DNA from: Saccharopolyspora rhizosphaerae
Lineage (GTDB): Bacteria > Actinomycetota > Actinomycetes > Mycobacteriales > Pseudonocardiaceae
Direction: 5' to 3'
DNA: 64,000 bases
Assembly: GCF_003931915.1 (NCBI RefSeq)
Contig: NZ_RSAA01000026.1
Coordinates: 124,001 to 188,000, forward strand
The stretch's first letter is position 1. Every line of letters starts with the position of its first letter. The notes under the pieces are model-generated. The model was not told the origin of the DNA and did not search any database. It saw only the letters and a program-made list of their open reading frames with translations. The position numbers and the translations under genes were made by a program. Positions 36,808 through 45,459 of the stretch are shown here, in pieces.

Positions 36808-38370
36808 GTGTCCAGCAAACCCAGCGAGCAGATCGCGGCGGACAGCGATGAACCGGGGGCCGATGCCCCGGCTGAGCAGCTCACACCGGGCCGGGTGTTG
36901 GACCACGGCCGGTACCGACTGCTCTCCCGGGTCGGGACCGACGACCGCTGCGACGCCGAACTGTGGCGTGCCAAGGACGGAGTCCTGGGCCGCGACGTCG
37001 CGCTGACCATCCTGGTCGGTGACCGCGCGGACGCCGCAGCGGCCAACAACGCGCGTCGCACCCTGGAACGTGCGATGCACGCCAGCACCTTCAACCACGT
37101 CGGCGTCGCGCGCGTGCTCGACGTCGTCACCCAGTCCGCCGGTGATCCTCCCGGCGTCCTCGGCCTGGTCATCGCCGAGTGGACGCACGGCACCGACCTC
37201 CTCGACCTGGTCGCCGAAGGCCCGCTGCCGCCGGGGACCGCGGCACGGCTGATGCAACCGCTGGCCGCCGCGGTCGAGGCGGCGCACCACGCCGGACTGG
37301 TGCTGGGCGCCGACCACCCGCAGCGGATCCGGGTCACCCCGGAAGGCGAAGTGCGGATGGCGTTCCCCGGACCGCTCTCGCACGCCACCTCCAGCGACGA
37401 CGTGCGCGGCCTCGGTGCCGCGCTGTACCTGCTGCTCACCGGGCGCTGGGCGCTCGGCGACGCGCCGGAGGAACTGCCGCCGGCCCCGACCGGACCGGAC
37501 GGGAACCTGGTGGCACCGCGCACCCTCCGCCCGGCCGTGCCGATGGAGCTGTCCACCGTCGCGGTCCGCGCGCTCGGCAACCCCGACTCCACCGGCACCA
37601 CCGGGGGAGTCCGCACCGGTGCCGCCGTGCTGCGAGTGCTCGAGCAGTACGCGACCTACGAGCCGACCAACACGCTGTCCAACGGCGCGCCGCCGGCCGA
37701 GTCCAACGAGGTCTGGCGCCGCGAGGACCCGAAACCGGACGCGGCCAAGCGGAAGAAGCTCACCATCAGCGTCGGCGTGCTCGCCGTCGCGACGATCCTG
37801 GTGCTCGGCTGGATCGCGGTCGGCGTGATCGGCATGTTCACCGAGTCGAACCAGTCCAGCGGCACCGGAACGGTGATCAGCGGCAACAACCCGGGCACCG
37901 CCCAGCAGCCGCCGCCCCAGCCTCAGGCCTCGCCGGTGCGTATCTCGGAGGGAACCTCGTTCAGCGCCAACGGCGAACCGGACGCTCCGGGCCGGATCAA
38001 CAACCTCTTCGACGGTGACCCGAACACCTACTGGTCGACCTTCGGTTACTTCCAGCAGCTCGGACCCGGCGGCATCAACACCGCGACCGGTGCGGTGCTG
38101 ACCCTGGAACGCCCGGCGGTGGTGCAGGAGGTCGTCGTCAACTCGCCGAGCGCCGGGGCGAAGGTGGAGGTCCGGCAGGTCGACGGCTCGCCGAGCATGG
38201 AGTCGAAGCTGCTCGGCAGCGCGGTGCTCGGCTCCGGTGACACCCCGGTCAAGCTCGAAGGCGTCGCGCCCAGCGACAAGATCATGGTCGTGCTCACCCA
38301 GCTGCCGGAGGACGGCGGCGAGTACTCCGCCCGGATCAACGAGATCACGGTCTCCGGCAGCGCTGCCTGA
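36808..38370 (+). CDS. Membrane pseudokinase with extracytoplasmic domain (MurJ partner)
   Basis: 520 aa. Cytoplasmic kinase-like domain (about 30-290) that lacks the catalytic residues: the VAIK Lys is replaced (DVALTILV), and no HRD or DFG motif is present (LGADHPQRIRVTPEGEVRMAFPG). Then one transmembrane helix (LTISVGVLAVATILVLGWIA), a Pro/Gln linker and a C-terminal jelly-roll-like domain (NNLFDGDPNTYWSTFGYF). It equals the C-terminal half of mycobacterial MviN, where the phosphorylated pseudokinase recruits FhaA. GTG 36808, 7 nt after GGGAG, is preferred over GTG 36748. Confidence 0.87.
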   Translation: MSSKPSEQIAADSDEPGADAPAEQLTPGRVLDHGRYRLLSRVGTDDRCDAELWRAKDGVLGRDVALTILVGDRADAAAANNARRTLERAMHASTFNHVGVARVLDVVTQSAGDPPGVLGLVIAEWTHGTDLLDLVAEGPLPPGTAARLMQPLAAAVEAAHHAGLVLGADHPQRIRVTPEGEVRMAFPGPLSHATSSDDVRGLGAALYLLLTGRWALGDAPEELPPAPTGPDGNLVAPRTLRPAVPMELSTVAVRALGNPDSTGTTGGVRTGAAVLRVLEQYATYEPTNTLSNGAPPAESNEVWRREDPKPDAAKRKKLTISVGVLAVATILVLGWIAVGVIGMFTESNQSSGTGTVISGNNPGTAQQPPPQPQASPVRISEGTSFSANGEPDAPGRINNLFDGDPNTYWSTFGYFQQLGPGGINTATGAVLTLERPAVVQEVVVNSPSAGAKVEVRQVDGSPSMESKLLGSAVLGSGDTPVKLEGVAPSDKIMVVLTQLPEDGGEYSARINEITVSGSAA

Positions 38371-38378
38371 CGCACACC

Positions 38379-38422
38379 GACATCGGCGCTGTGACCAGGA
38401 TCACGGTCACAGCGCCAATGTC
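38379..38422 (+). terminator. Hairpin after pseudokinase gene with embedded CRP-like site
   Basis: 18-bp stem with one mismatch (GACATCGGCGCTGTGACC / GGTCACAGCGCCAATGTC), loop of 8 nt, 9 nt past the stop. Within it 38390-38405 reads TGTGA-CCAGGA-TCACG, close to the CRP/GlxR consensus TGTGA-N6-TCACA. Confidence 0.65.
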
Positions 38423-38499
38423 GTTGCTGACCAGGCGAATTCGCGAAGATCCGCGCAGGGGCACTTCCGCTCGTCTCACGGTCAGTATTGTCTTGAGCC

Positions 38500-39105
38500 G
38501 TGTCTGTCCCCACCCCTTCCGACGCCGAGCTCATCGCGGCGCACGCGCACGGGGATCCGCACGCGTTCTCCGAGCTCTTCCGCCGACATCGGGATCGGCT
38601 GTGGGCCGTGGCCCTGCGGACCACGCGCGACCCTGACGAAGCGGCGGACGCGCTGCAGGACGCGATGATCTCGGCCTTCCGCAACGCCGCCTCGTTCCGC
38701 GCCGAGTCGCAGGTGACCACGTGGCTGCACCGGATCGTCGTGAACGCCTGCCTGGACCGCATCCGGCGCCGCCAGGCGCGGCCCACGGTCCCGCTGCCGG
38801 AGACCGGTCCGGAACCGGCGGTCCCACGCGACGCGATCGCCGACCAGGACACCAGGATGGTCGTGCAGGAAGCGCTGGCCCAGCTCCCCGACGACCAGCG
38901 CTCGGCGATCGTCCTGGTCGATGTGGAGGGGTACTCGGTGGCCGAAACCGCCGTGATGCTCGGCGTCGCCGACGGCACGGTCAAGAGCCGGTGCGCGCGC
39001 GGGCGAGCGAGGCTCGCGAAAGTTCTGGGACACCTGCGGAACCCAAGTGCAGATGCGAACGTCCCAGATGACGCGATGGCCATGCGTCGACGGGAGGGAC
39101 GATGA
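38500..39105 (+). CDS. sigM: ECF sigma factor SigM
   Basis: 201-aa extracytoplasmic-function sigma factor. Region 2: DAELIAAHAHGDPHAFSELFRRH ... DPDEAADALQDAMISAFRNAASFRAESQVTTWLHRIVVNACLDRIRRR; region 4: LPDDQRSAIVLVDVEGYSVAETAVMLGVADGTVKSRCARGRARL. No extra domain. Overlaps the anti-sigma gene by 4 nt (ATGA). Orthologous in order to Rv3911, placed between the murJ group and trxB. GTG 38500 is the likely start; TATTGT 8 nt upstream is a possible -10. Confidence 0.93.
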   Translation: MSVPTPSDAELIAAHAHGDPHAFSELFRRHRDRLWAVALRTTRDPDEAADALQDAMISAFRNAASFRAESQVTTWLHRIVVNACLDRIRRRQARPTVPLPETGPEPAVPRDAIADQDTRMVVQEALAQLPDDQRSAIVLVDVEGYSVAETAVMLGVADGTVKSRCARGRARLAKVLGHLRNPSADANVPDDAMAMRRREGR

Positions 39106-39926
39106 GTGGGGAGAGCCGGCGCGCGGGAGCGCCGCAGGGACCACCTTGGTCCCTGGACCTGCTAGCCGATCTGCACGCAGGCGTGCTGGACGGCCCGACC
39201 GCCGACGAACTGCGCCGCCAGGTCGACGCCGACCCCGAAGCCCGGGAGGTCATGGCGGCGCTGGACGCCACCACCTCCGACCTCGCCGACCTGCCCCCGC
39301 TGAGCATCCCGGACGACGTCTCCACGCGGATCGAGGCGGCGCTGCAGGACGAGGTCCACTCCTGGACCCGCGACGCGGCACCGACCCAGCCGGTGCAGCA
39401 GGCGCCCACGCCGTCCTCACCCGCGACCGGGGAGGCGCAGGTGGTCGACCTCGCGGCCGCCCAGGCGCGCCGCCGCCGCAGGACGACGCTCGGGACCGGA
39501 CTGGTGGGTGTCGCCGCCGCGGCCGCCGCGGTGGTCTTCGCGGTGCTGCCCGGCACCGGCGGGGACGACAACACCGCTCAGCCGCCCGTGCCGACCCGCA
39601 CCGCGCCGGGCGGGAGCCAGGGCGCTCCGCTCGCCCTGACCGGCGACCAGGTCACCCTCGACGGGCAGCAGTTCTCGCAGGTCATTAACTCGGACGAGTA
39701 CGTGTCCACGCTCGCCGACCCGCAACAGCTGCTCGGGTGCCTGCAGGCCAACGGCGTGCGCAGTGGCAAACCCATGGGCGCCCGCGAGATCACCCTCAAC
39801 GGCGAACCCGCCCAGCTGTTCGTCCTGCCGGGCGGCGGCCTGGGCAAGTTCCGGCTCCTCGCCGTCGGTCCCGACTGCAGCAGGGGCCACCCCGCCACCC
39901 TCTCGGACAGCACCTTCGGCGGCTAG
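39102..39926 (+). CDS. Membrane anti-sigma factor (RsmA-like)
   Basis: 274 aa. N-terminal cytoplasmic sigma-binding region (SLDLLADLHAGVLDGPTADELRRQVDADPEAREVMAALD), a Pro-rich linker, one transmembrane helix (TTLGTGLVGVAAAAAAVVFAVL) and an extracytoplasmic domain with conserved Cys in LLGCLQANG and VGPDCSRG. No HxxxCxxC zinc motif is present. Translationally coupled to sigM, so it is almost certainly its antagonist (Rv3912-like), released by signalling across the membrane. The two extracytoplasmic Cys could form a redox-sensitive disulfide. Confidence 0.9.
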   Translation: MSGESRRAGAPQGPPWSLDLLADLHAGVLDGPTADELRRQVDADPEAREVMAALDATTSDLADLPPLSIPDDVSTRIEAALQDEVHSWTRDAAPTQPVQQAPTPSSPATGEAQVVDLAAAQARRRRRTTLGTGLVGVAAAAAAVVFAVLPGTGGDDNTAQPPVPTRTAPGGSQGAPLALTGDQVTLDGQQFSQVINSDEYVSTLADPQQLLGCLQANGVRSGKPMGAREITLNGEPAQLFVLPGGGLGKFRLLAVGPDCSRGHPATLSDSTFGG

Positions 39927-40128
39927 CGCACGCGGTGACGCGAGCCGCGGGACGGGCGACCTCCTCGCAGCTCGCACCGCCGCGGGTCTTCGGACGTCGT
40001 CCGGCGAGGACATCGCGGCACCAGGGTCCAGACGGCGTCCGGGGGTGCGACACCCGCTCCGCCGACCAGGGGGAGTCAGCCCTTCTTCCTCGACGCGTTG
40101 TGCGCTGCGGCACCGGGTCCCGGAGATC

Positions 40129-40156
40129 GGGAACATCGCCGAATAGGATCGCGTTG
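40129..40156 (+). promoter_or_regulatory. SigR/SigH-type promoter of trxB-trxA
   Basis: GGGAAC, 18 nt, GTTG. This fits the GGAAT-N18/19-GTT consensus of SigR (Streptomyces) and SigH (mycobacteria), known to drive trxBA under disulfide stress. The predicted start of transcription lies ~50 nt before trxB. Confidence 0.65.
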
Positions 40157-40212
40157 ATGCCAGTACGGTCGCGCTCCTGCGCGGCGGAGACGCTACGAAG
40201 GGAAGGGGCGCG

Positions 40213-41193
40213 GTGACCAGCGACGTCCGCAACGTCATCATCGTTGGTTCCGGCCCGGCCGGCTACACCGCTGCGGTGTACGCGGCCAGGGCGGAGCTGG
40301 AGCCGGTGATCTTCGAGGGAACCCAGTTCGGTGGCGCACTGATGACCACCACCGATGTGGAGAACTACCCGGGGTTCAAGGACGGGATCATGGGTCCCGA
40401 CCTCATGGAGCAGATGCGGTCCCAGGCCGAGCGCTTCGGCGCTGAGCTGCGCACCGAGGACGTCGAGCGCATCGACCTCTCCGGTGACGTGAAGACCGTC
40501 GTCGCCAACGGGGTCGAGCACAAGGCCCGCGCCGTCATCCTCGCGATGGGCGCCGCCGCGCGCTACCTCGACGTCCCGGGTGAGGAGGCCCTGCTCGGCC
40601 GCGGTGTGTCCGCCTGCGCCACCTGCGACGGGTTCTTCTTCCGCGACCAGGACATCGCCGTCGTCGGCGGTGGTGACTCGGCGATGGAGGAAGCCACCTT
40701 CCTGACCCGCTTCGCGAAGTCGGTGACCATCATCCACCGCCGCGAGGAGTTCCGCGCCTCCAAGATCATGCTGGAGCGCGCGCGGGCCAACGACAAGATC
40801 AAGTGGCTGACCAACAAGACGGTCGCGGAGGTCCAGGGCGAGGGCAAGGTCAGCGGCCTGAAGCTGCGCGACACCGTCACCGGTGAGACCTCCGACCTGG
40901 CGGTGACCGGGATGTTCGTGGCCATCGGCCACGACCCGCGCAGCCAGCTGGTCCGCGACCAGGTCACGCTCGACGACGAGGGCTACGTGCAGGTGCAGCA
41001 CCCCACCACGCACACCGGTGTCCCCGGCGTGTTCGCCTGCGGCGACCTGGTGGACCACATCTACCGGCAGGCGGTCACCGCCGCCGGCTCTGGCTGCTCC
41101 GCCGCCATCGACGCCGAGCGCTGGCTCGCAGAGCACGAGACCCCGCAGGCCGAGGTCGCCTCCGAGCTGGTCGGCGGCGGCTACGGGGGCTGA
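40213..41193 (+). CDS. trxB: Thioredoxin reductase
   Basis: NADPH-dependent flavoprotein that reduces thioredoxin. 326 aa; FAD motif [21 protein letters not shown], redox-active Cys135-Ala-Thr-Cys138 ([11 protein letters not shown]), NADPH motif [14 protein letters not shown] and the C-terminal FAD contact [20 protein letters not shown] 40213 follows AAGGGAAGGGG. trxA follows after 64 nt, so the pair probably forms an operon transcribed from the SigR-like promoter at 40129. Confidence 0.97.
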   Translation: MTSDVRNVIIVGSGPAGYTAAVYAARAELEPVIFEGTQFGGALMTTTDVENYPGFKDGIMGPDLMEQMRSQAERFGAELRTEDVERIDLSGDVKTVVANGVEHKARAVILAMGAAARYLDVPGEEALLGRGVSACATCDGFFFRDQDIAVVGGGDSAMEEATFLTRFAKSVTIIHRREEFRASKIMLERARANDKIKWLTNKTVAEVQGEGKVSGLKLRDTVTGETSDLAVTGMFVAIGHDPRSQLVRDQVTLDDEGYVQVQHPTTHTGVPGVFACGDLVDHIYRQAVTAAGSGCSAAIDAERWLAEHETPQAEVASELVGGGYGG

Positions 41194-41257
41194 CGCCCCG
41201 GTTCCGCCACCGCACCGCTGAGCAGCACCCCCACTTCACGAACGACAGGAGATGAAC

Positions 41258-41584
41258 ATGGCCGGCAACACCGTGACCGTGGACGCCGATTCCTTCAAGA
41301 GCACCGTCCTGGACAGCGACAAGCCCGTGCTGGTCGACTTCTGGGCGACCTGGTGCGGCCCGTGCAAGATGGTCGCCCCGGTGCTGGAGGAGATCGCCGA
41401 CGAGCACTCCGACAAGCTCACCGTCGCCAAGCTCGACATCGACCAGAACCCGAGCATCTCTCGCGACTACCAGGTGATGTCGGTCCCGACCCTGCTGGTC
41501 TTCCAGAACGGCCAGCCGGTCAAGCAGATCGTCGGCGCCAAGCCGAAGGCCGCGCTGCTGTCGGACCTCTCCGACTACCTGTGA
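41258..41584 (+). CDS. trxA: Thioredoxin
   Basis: 108 aa, classic thioredoxin: DFWATWCGPCKMVAP with active-site Cys33 and Cys36, cis-Pro in VMSVPTLLVF. General protein disulfide reductase, substrate of TrxB. Of two in-frame ATG codons, 41258 is preferred because AGGAG ends 6 nt before it, whereas 41252 directly abuts it. Confidence 0.97.
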   Translation: MAGNTVTVDADSFKSTVLDSDKPVLVDFWATWCGPCKMVAPVLEEIADEHSDKLTVAKLDIDQNPSISRDYQVMSVPTLLVFQNGQPVKQIVGAKPKAALLSDLSDYL

Positions 41585-41922
41585 TCGGGCTGTGAAGTCA
41601 GCCTCGTTCTGAGGCAACCGAATAACGCGCACCCGCCGTCTTGTCGATAGGGCAGTGACGGCGGGTTCGTGCTTTCACGATCTCCGCTCCCCACAGCGGG
41701 CCCGAACGCCCGCTGCTGCGGGGGATCGCGCGTGCACGATCCGTCGTCGCACGTCCCGCCCGGTGCTCGTGGGCCGCAGCGCCGGGGTACGGCGCACAAG
41801 GCACAATGACCCGACGGGTCCGCCACTCGCGGGCCCGCTCCGCACAACACGCAGAACTCGGGACAACCCCGACCATCCTCCGCGTCGGTGTCGCGCCGAC
41901 GCCTGAATCGAGCGAGGAGTGC
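41585..41922. other. Intergenic region between trxA and cwlM
   Basis: 338 bp holding the trxA terminator at 41631 and then the cwlM leader. The upstream in-frame extension of cwlM (41806-41922) is Arg/Thr-rich and lacks family similarity, so it is treated as untranslated. Confidence 0.5.
41631..41666 (+). terminator. Terminator of trxB-trxA
   Basis: 10-bp perfect stem ACCCGCCGTC / GACGGCGGGT with a 16-nt loop, followed by TCGTG. Confidence 0.7.
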
Positions 41923-43071
41923 ATGCAGCTGCTCCACCGCGGTGACGTCGGTCCGGCCGTTGCCGAGATCAAGAACACCCTTGCCTCGCTGGGACTGCTG
42001 CCGGCCAACGGTCGGCCGGGACCCGCGATCTTCGACGAAGCGGTGGAACAAGCGGTACGCGGCTTCCAGCAGCAGCGCGGGCTGATCACCGACGGTGTCG
42101 TCGGCCCGGCCACCTACCGCGCGCTCACCGACGCCCGCTGGCGCCTCGGTGACCGCTCGCTGGCCTTCCTGGTGTCCAAGCCGGTGAGCGGCGACGACGT
42201 GTTCGCCCTGCAGGAGCGCCTGCTGGAGCTCGGGTACGACGCAGGCCGCCCGGACGGCATCTTCAGCGCCGAGACGGAGCAGGCGCTGCGCAGCTTCCAG
42301 CGCGACTACGGCCTCACCCCCGACGGCATCTGCGGACCCGGGACCCTGCGAGCCCTCAAGCAGCTCGCCCCGAAGGTCCGCGGTGGCCGCCCGGTGTTCC
42401 TGCGCGAGCAGGAGAAGGTCCGGCGGGCAGGTCCGCGGTTGCGCGGCAAGCGCATCGTGATCGATCCCGGCCACGGCGGTTCCGACCGCGGTGTGACCGT
42501 CGGCGACGTCTCCGAGGCGGACCTGACCTGGGACCTGGCTCGCCGGCTGGAAGGCCGGATGGTGGCCACCGGGATGGAAGCGCTGATCACGCGCGGCCCG
42601 AACGCCTGCCCGCCCGACGCCGACCGCGCCGCGTTCGCCAACGAGGCGGGCGCCGACATGTTCCTGTCGCTGCACCTGGACGCCAACCCGTCCCCCGGAG
42701 CGGAGGGCGTGGCCAGCTTCCACTTCGGCACCGGCAACGGGACCACCTCGACGGTGGGCGAAGCGCTGGCCGGGTTCCTGCAGCGCGAGATCGTGGCGCG
42801 CACCGGCATGGTCGACTGCCGCACCCACCCGAAGACCTGGGACGTGCTTAGGCTGACCCGGATGCCCGCCGTCCGGATGGAGCTCGGTTACCTGACCAAC
42901 GAGGGCGACCGCAAGCGCCTGCTCGACCCGTCGTTCCGCGACGTGGTGGCCGAGGGACTGCTGGTCGCGGTGAAGCGCCTCTACCTGCTCGGCAAGGACG
43001 ACCAGCCGACCGGAACCTTCACCTTCGACGACCTGCTCCGGCACGAGCTGGCGCGCGCCGAGGGCGCCTGA
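41923..43071 (+). CDS. cwlM: CwlM: N-acetylmuramoyl-L-alanine amidase-like regulator of peptidoglycan synthesis
   Basis: 382 aa: two N-terminal peptidoglycan-binding repeats (about 5-70 and 85-150) and an amidase_3 domain (175-355). Unlike M. tuberculosis CwlM, in which several catalytic residues are missing, this one keeps the zinc ligands His184 (DPGHGG), Glu198 (SEADL) and His251 (LSLHLDAN) and the catalytic Glu320 (RMELGYLTN). The regulatory tail is also retained: QPTGTFTFDDLL with Thr363, 365 and 367, matching the PknB-phosphorylated tail that lets CwlM activate MurA. ATG 41923, AGGAG 3 nt upstream. Neighbours (sigM, murJ) fit a wall role. Confidence 0.9.
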   Translation: MQLLHRGDVGPAVAEIKNTLASLGLLPANGRPGPAIFDEAVEQAVRGFQQQRGLITDGVVGPATYRALTDARWRLGDRSLAFLVSKPVSGDDVFALQERLLELGYDAGRPDGIFSAETEQALRSFQRDYGLTPDGICGPGTLRALKQLAPKVRGGRPVFLREQEKVRRAGPRLRGKRIVIDPGHGGSDRGVTVGDVSEADLTWDLARRLEGRMVATGMEALITRGPNACPPDADRAAFANEAGADMFLSLHLDANPSPGAEGVASFHFGTGNGTTSTVGEALAGFLQREIVARTGMVDCRTHPKTWDVLRLTRMPAVRMELGYLTNEGDRKRLLDPSFRDVVAEGLLVAVKRLYLLGKDDQPTGTFTFDDLLRHELARAEGA

Positions 43072-43078
43072 GCGGCTC

Positions 43079-43705
43079 TCAGGCGCCTCCGACGGCGGGC
43101 TCCGCCGTCTTGATGGTCACCGACGTCAGCAGGCGCTCCAGCGCGGCCTCGACGTCTTCCTTCCAGCTGATGGCCGTCCGCAGCTCCAACCGCATCCGCG
43201 GCCACTTGGGGTGCTGGCGCACGGTCTTGAAGCCGACCTGCTGGAGGAACCCGGCCGGGATCACGCAGCTCTCGGCCTCACCGGTCAGGTCGCCGAACGC
43301 CTCGACCGCCTTCACACCGCGCCGGGTCAGGTCCTTGGCGACGTTCTGCACCAGGACGCGACCCAGGCCGCCGTCCTCGAACTCCGGGGTCACCTTCAAC
43401 GCCGTGAGCAGCACAGCGTCCGCGCTGACCGGCGCGGTGGGGAAGGACGCGGCGCGCGGCACGGCCGCAGGAGGGGCGTAGATCGCGTACCCGGCTGGAA
43501 CGCCGTCGACGTAGATGATGCGGCCGCAGGAGCCCCACTCCAGCAGCACGCTGGAGACCCAGGCCTCCTTCTCCAGTTCGGTCTCGCCGAACTCCTCCGC
43601 CTGCTCCCGGACGTGCGGCGCCAGTTCCCAGAAGACGCACCTGCGGCACTTCGGGGGCAGGTGGTCGAGGTTGTCCAGCGTGACGCCGACCACGCGTCGC
43701 GACAC
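43079..43705 (-). CDS. GNAT family acetyltransferase (Rv3916c-like)
   Basis: 208 aa. Acetyltransferase fold with the acetyl-CoA loop region VTPEFEDGGLGRVLVQNVAKDLTRRGVKAVEAFGD; the N-terminus carries a conserved Cys-containing segment LPPKCRRCVFWELAPH, probably structural or metal-binding. Conserved between cwlM and parB in actinobacteria; substrate unknown. GTG 43705 has GGAGG 4 nt upstream. Convergent with cwlM. Confidence 0.85.
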   Translation of the reverse strand: MSRRVVGVTLDNLDHLPPKCRRCVFWELAPHVREQAEEFGETELEKEAWVSSVLLEWGSCGRIIYVDGVPAGYAIYAPPAAVPRAASFPTAPVSADAVLLTALKVTPEFEDGGLGRVLVQNVAKDLTRRGVKAVEAFGDLTGEAESCVIPAGFLQQVGFKTVRQHPKWPRMRLELRTAISWKEDVEAALERLLTSVTIKTAEPAVGGA

Positions 43706-43886
43706 CTGACCTCCTGCAAGCGTGAGGAACCCGCGCACGATCGACGGCGGGATGCAGCCAGAATAAGCCGCTCACCTGCCGGACGGAAAGCTGCACTACT
43801 CACCCGGGCGGCCTCGATGGGGTGAGATCGCTAACCACGCCCGCCCAACATCCACGAGCGGACGGGACCGACTGGCCCCAACCTGT

Positions 43887-43902
43887 TGTTCCACGTGAAA
43901 CA
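43887..43902. promoter_or_regulatory. parS-like site 1
   Basis: TGTTCCACGTGAAACA, one mismatch to the consensus TGTTTCACGTGAAACA. The most distant of the six from parAB. Confidence 0.85.
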
Positions 43903-43983
43903 CCGCCGGGCAGAACGGATCGGCACCACCGCGCCCGGCCTGACCGGCGACGACGAGAGGCCTGTTACACGAGCGATACTCCG

Positions 43984-44018
43984 CAGCGATAGGGCTTGTA
44001 GAATCGCCCGAATCGCTG
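43984..44018 (+). promoter_or_regulatory. Promoter with flanking inverted repeat
   Basis: Arms CAGCGAT / ATCGCTG surround TAGAAT (43999-44004), a good -10 element, 40 nt before the aminotransferase start. The symmetry suggests an operator over the promoter. Confidence 0.4.
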
Positions 44019-44044
44019 GCGCCTAACCGAAATGGGAGCGCGAC

Positions 44045-45382
44045 ATGTCGGATCAAGGAAGCCAACCGGACCAGACCGACCACTCGGTCGACAAGGCCGC
44101 CCGCAACCTCGACGCGTACCGGGCGCGCTACGCCGAGCGGACCGCCGGGATGACCGCCTCCGAGATCCGAGCTCTCTTCGCCGTCGCCAGCCGCCCTGAG
44201 GTGGTGTCCCTGGCGGGCGGCATGCCCAACCTCGCAGCCCTCCCGCTCGACTCGCTGGCCACCGAGGTGGCCCGTCTCGTCTCCGAGGACGGGCAGGTGG
44301 CGCTTCAGTACGGCTCCGCGCACGGCGTGCCGGAACTGCGCGAGCAGATCTGCGAGGTGATGGCGCTCGAGGGGATCAGCGCCCACCCGGACGACGTGGT
44401 GGTGACCGCGGGCTCCCAGATGGGCCTCGACATGGTCACCCGCATCTTCTGCGACCCGGGTGACGTGATCCTCGCGGAGGGCCCCTCCTACGTGGGCGCG
44501 CTGGGATCGTTCGGCGCGTACCAGGCCGAAGTCGTCCACGTGGCGATGGACGAGGACGGCCTGCAACCCGAGGCGCTCCGGCAGGCGATCGCCGACCTGG
44601 AGAAGCAGGGCAAGCGGATCAAGTTCCTCTACACGATCCCCAACTTCCACAACCCGGGCGGCATCACGCTCGCGAAGGAACGGCGGGCCGAGGTCCTGGA
44701 GATCTGCCGCCAGGCCGACATCCTGGTGGTGGAGGACAACCCCTACGGGCTGCTCGGGTTCGACGGTCAGCCGTACCCGGCGCTGCGCAGCATGGACCCG
44801 GACAACGTCGTGTACCTGGGGTCGTTCTCGAAGACCTTCGCCTCGGGCCTCCGGGTCGGCTGGGTGCTGGCGCCGCTGGCGATCCGGGAGAAGCTGGTCC
44901 TGACGGCGGAGTCGGCCACGCTGTGCCCGCCCACGCTGAACCAGATGATCGTGTCCCGCTACCTGTCGACGCACGACTGGCAGGGGCAGATCAAGATCTT
45001 CCAAGAGCAGTACCGCGAGCGTCGGGACGCGATGATGTCCGCGCTGGAGCAGCACATGCCGGCGGGGTGCACGTGGACCAAGCCCGAGGGCGGGTTCTTC
45101 GTCTGGTTGACCGTGCCGGAGGGCGTGGACACCAAGGCGATGCTGCCGCGCGCGGTGACCCAGCGGGTCGCCTACGTGTCGGGCACCGGCTTCTACCGGG
45201 ACGGCTTCGGCAGCCGGCAGATGCGCCTGTCCTACTGCTACCCGACGCCGGAGCGCATCCGGGAGGGTGTGCGCCGGCTCGCCAACACGCTGTCCGAGGA
45301 GATGGAGCTGGTCCGGACCTTCGGTACCGTGCCGCCCAGGAGCGTGCCGGGCCCGCAGGCGCCGTCGCCCGACACCGCGTGA
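44045..45382 (+). CDS. PLP-dependent aminotransferase (class I/II, MocR/2-aminoadipate type)
   Basis: 445 aa fold-type I aminotransferase. The Schiff-base Lys lies in LGSFSKTFASGLRVGW; other family motifs are VSLAGGMPNL, LQYGSAHGVPELREQIC, YTIPNFHNPGG and VVEDNPYGLLGF. It resembles LysN/aromatic or branched-chain aminotransferases related to MocR proteins but lacks an N-terminal GntR domain. Amino donor and substrate cannot be told. GGGAG sits 5 nt before the ATG. Conserved next to parAB in several actinobacteria. Confidence 0.92.
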   Translation: MSDQGSQPDQTDHSVDKAARNLDAYRARYAERTAGMTASEIRALFAVASRPEVVSLAGGMPNLAALPLDSLATEVARLVSEDGQVALQYGSAHGVPELREQICEVMALEGISAHPDDVVVTAGSQMGLDMVTRIFCDPGDVILAEGPSYVGALGSFGAYQAEVVHVAMDEDGLQPEALRQAIADLEKQGKRIKFLYTIPNFHNPGGITLAKERRAEVLEICRQADILVVEDNPYGLLGFDGQPYPALRSMDPDNVVYLGSFSKTFASGLRVGWVLAPLAIREKLVLTAESATLCPPTLNQMIVSRYLSTHDWQGQIKIFQEQYRERRDAMMSALEQHMPAGCTWTKPEGGFFVWLTVPEGVDTKAMLPRAVTQRVAYVSGTGFYRDGFGSRQMRLSYCYPTPERIREGVRRLANTLSEEMELVRTFGTVPPRSVPGPQAPSPDTA

Positions 45383-45401
45383 GTTCCCCCATCCACACGA
45401 C

Positions 45402-45444
45402 CGGTCCACTGCGCCTCATCGGGTGCAGTGGACCGCTACTTTTC
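45402..45444 (+). terminator. Terminator of aminotransferase gene
   Basis: 11-bp perfect stem CGGTCCACTGC / GCAGTGGACCG with a 12-nt loop, followed by CTACTTTTCC. It lies only 16 nt before the next gene and could also attenuate it. Confidence 0.85.
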
Positions 45445-45459
45445 CGAGGTGCTTGAAGA

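Larger units (their letters stand above)
43706..44044. other. Intergenic region with parS-like site
   Basis: 339 bp, divergent between the GNAT gene (-) and the aminotransferase gene (+). It holds a parS-like site at 43887 and a candidate promoter/operator at 43984-44018. No gene seen. Confidence 0.55.

Noticed and set aside
38325..38334. GAGTACTC, resembling part of the MacR operator
   Set aside because: It lies within the pseudokinase coding sequence and lacks the flanking bases of the longer MacR motif.
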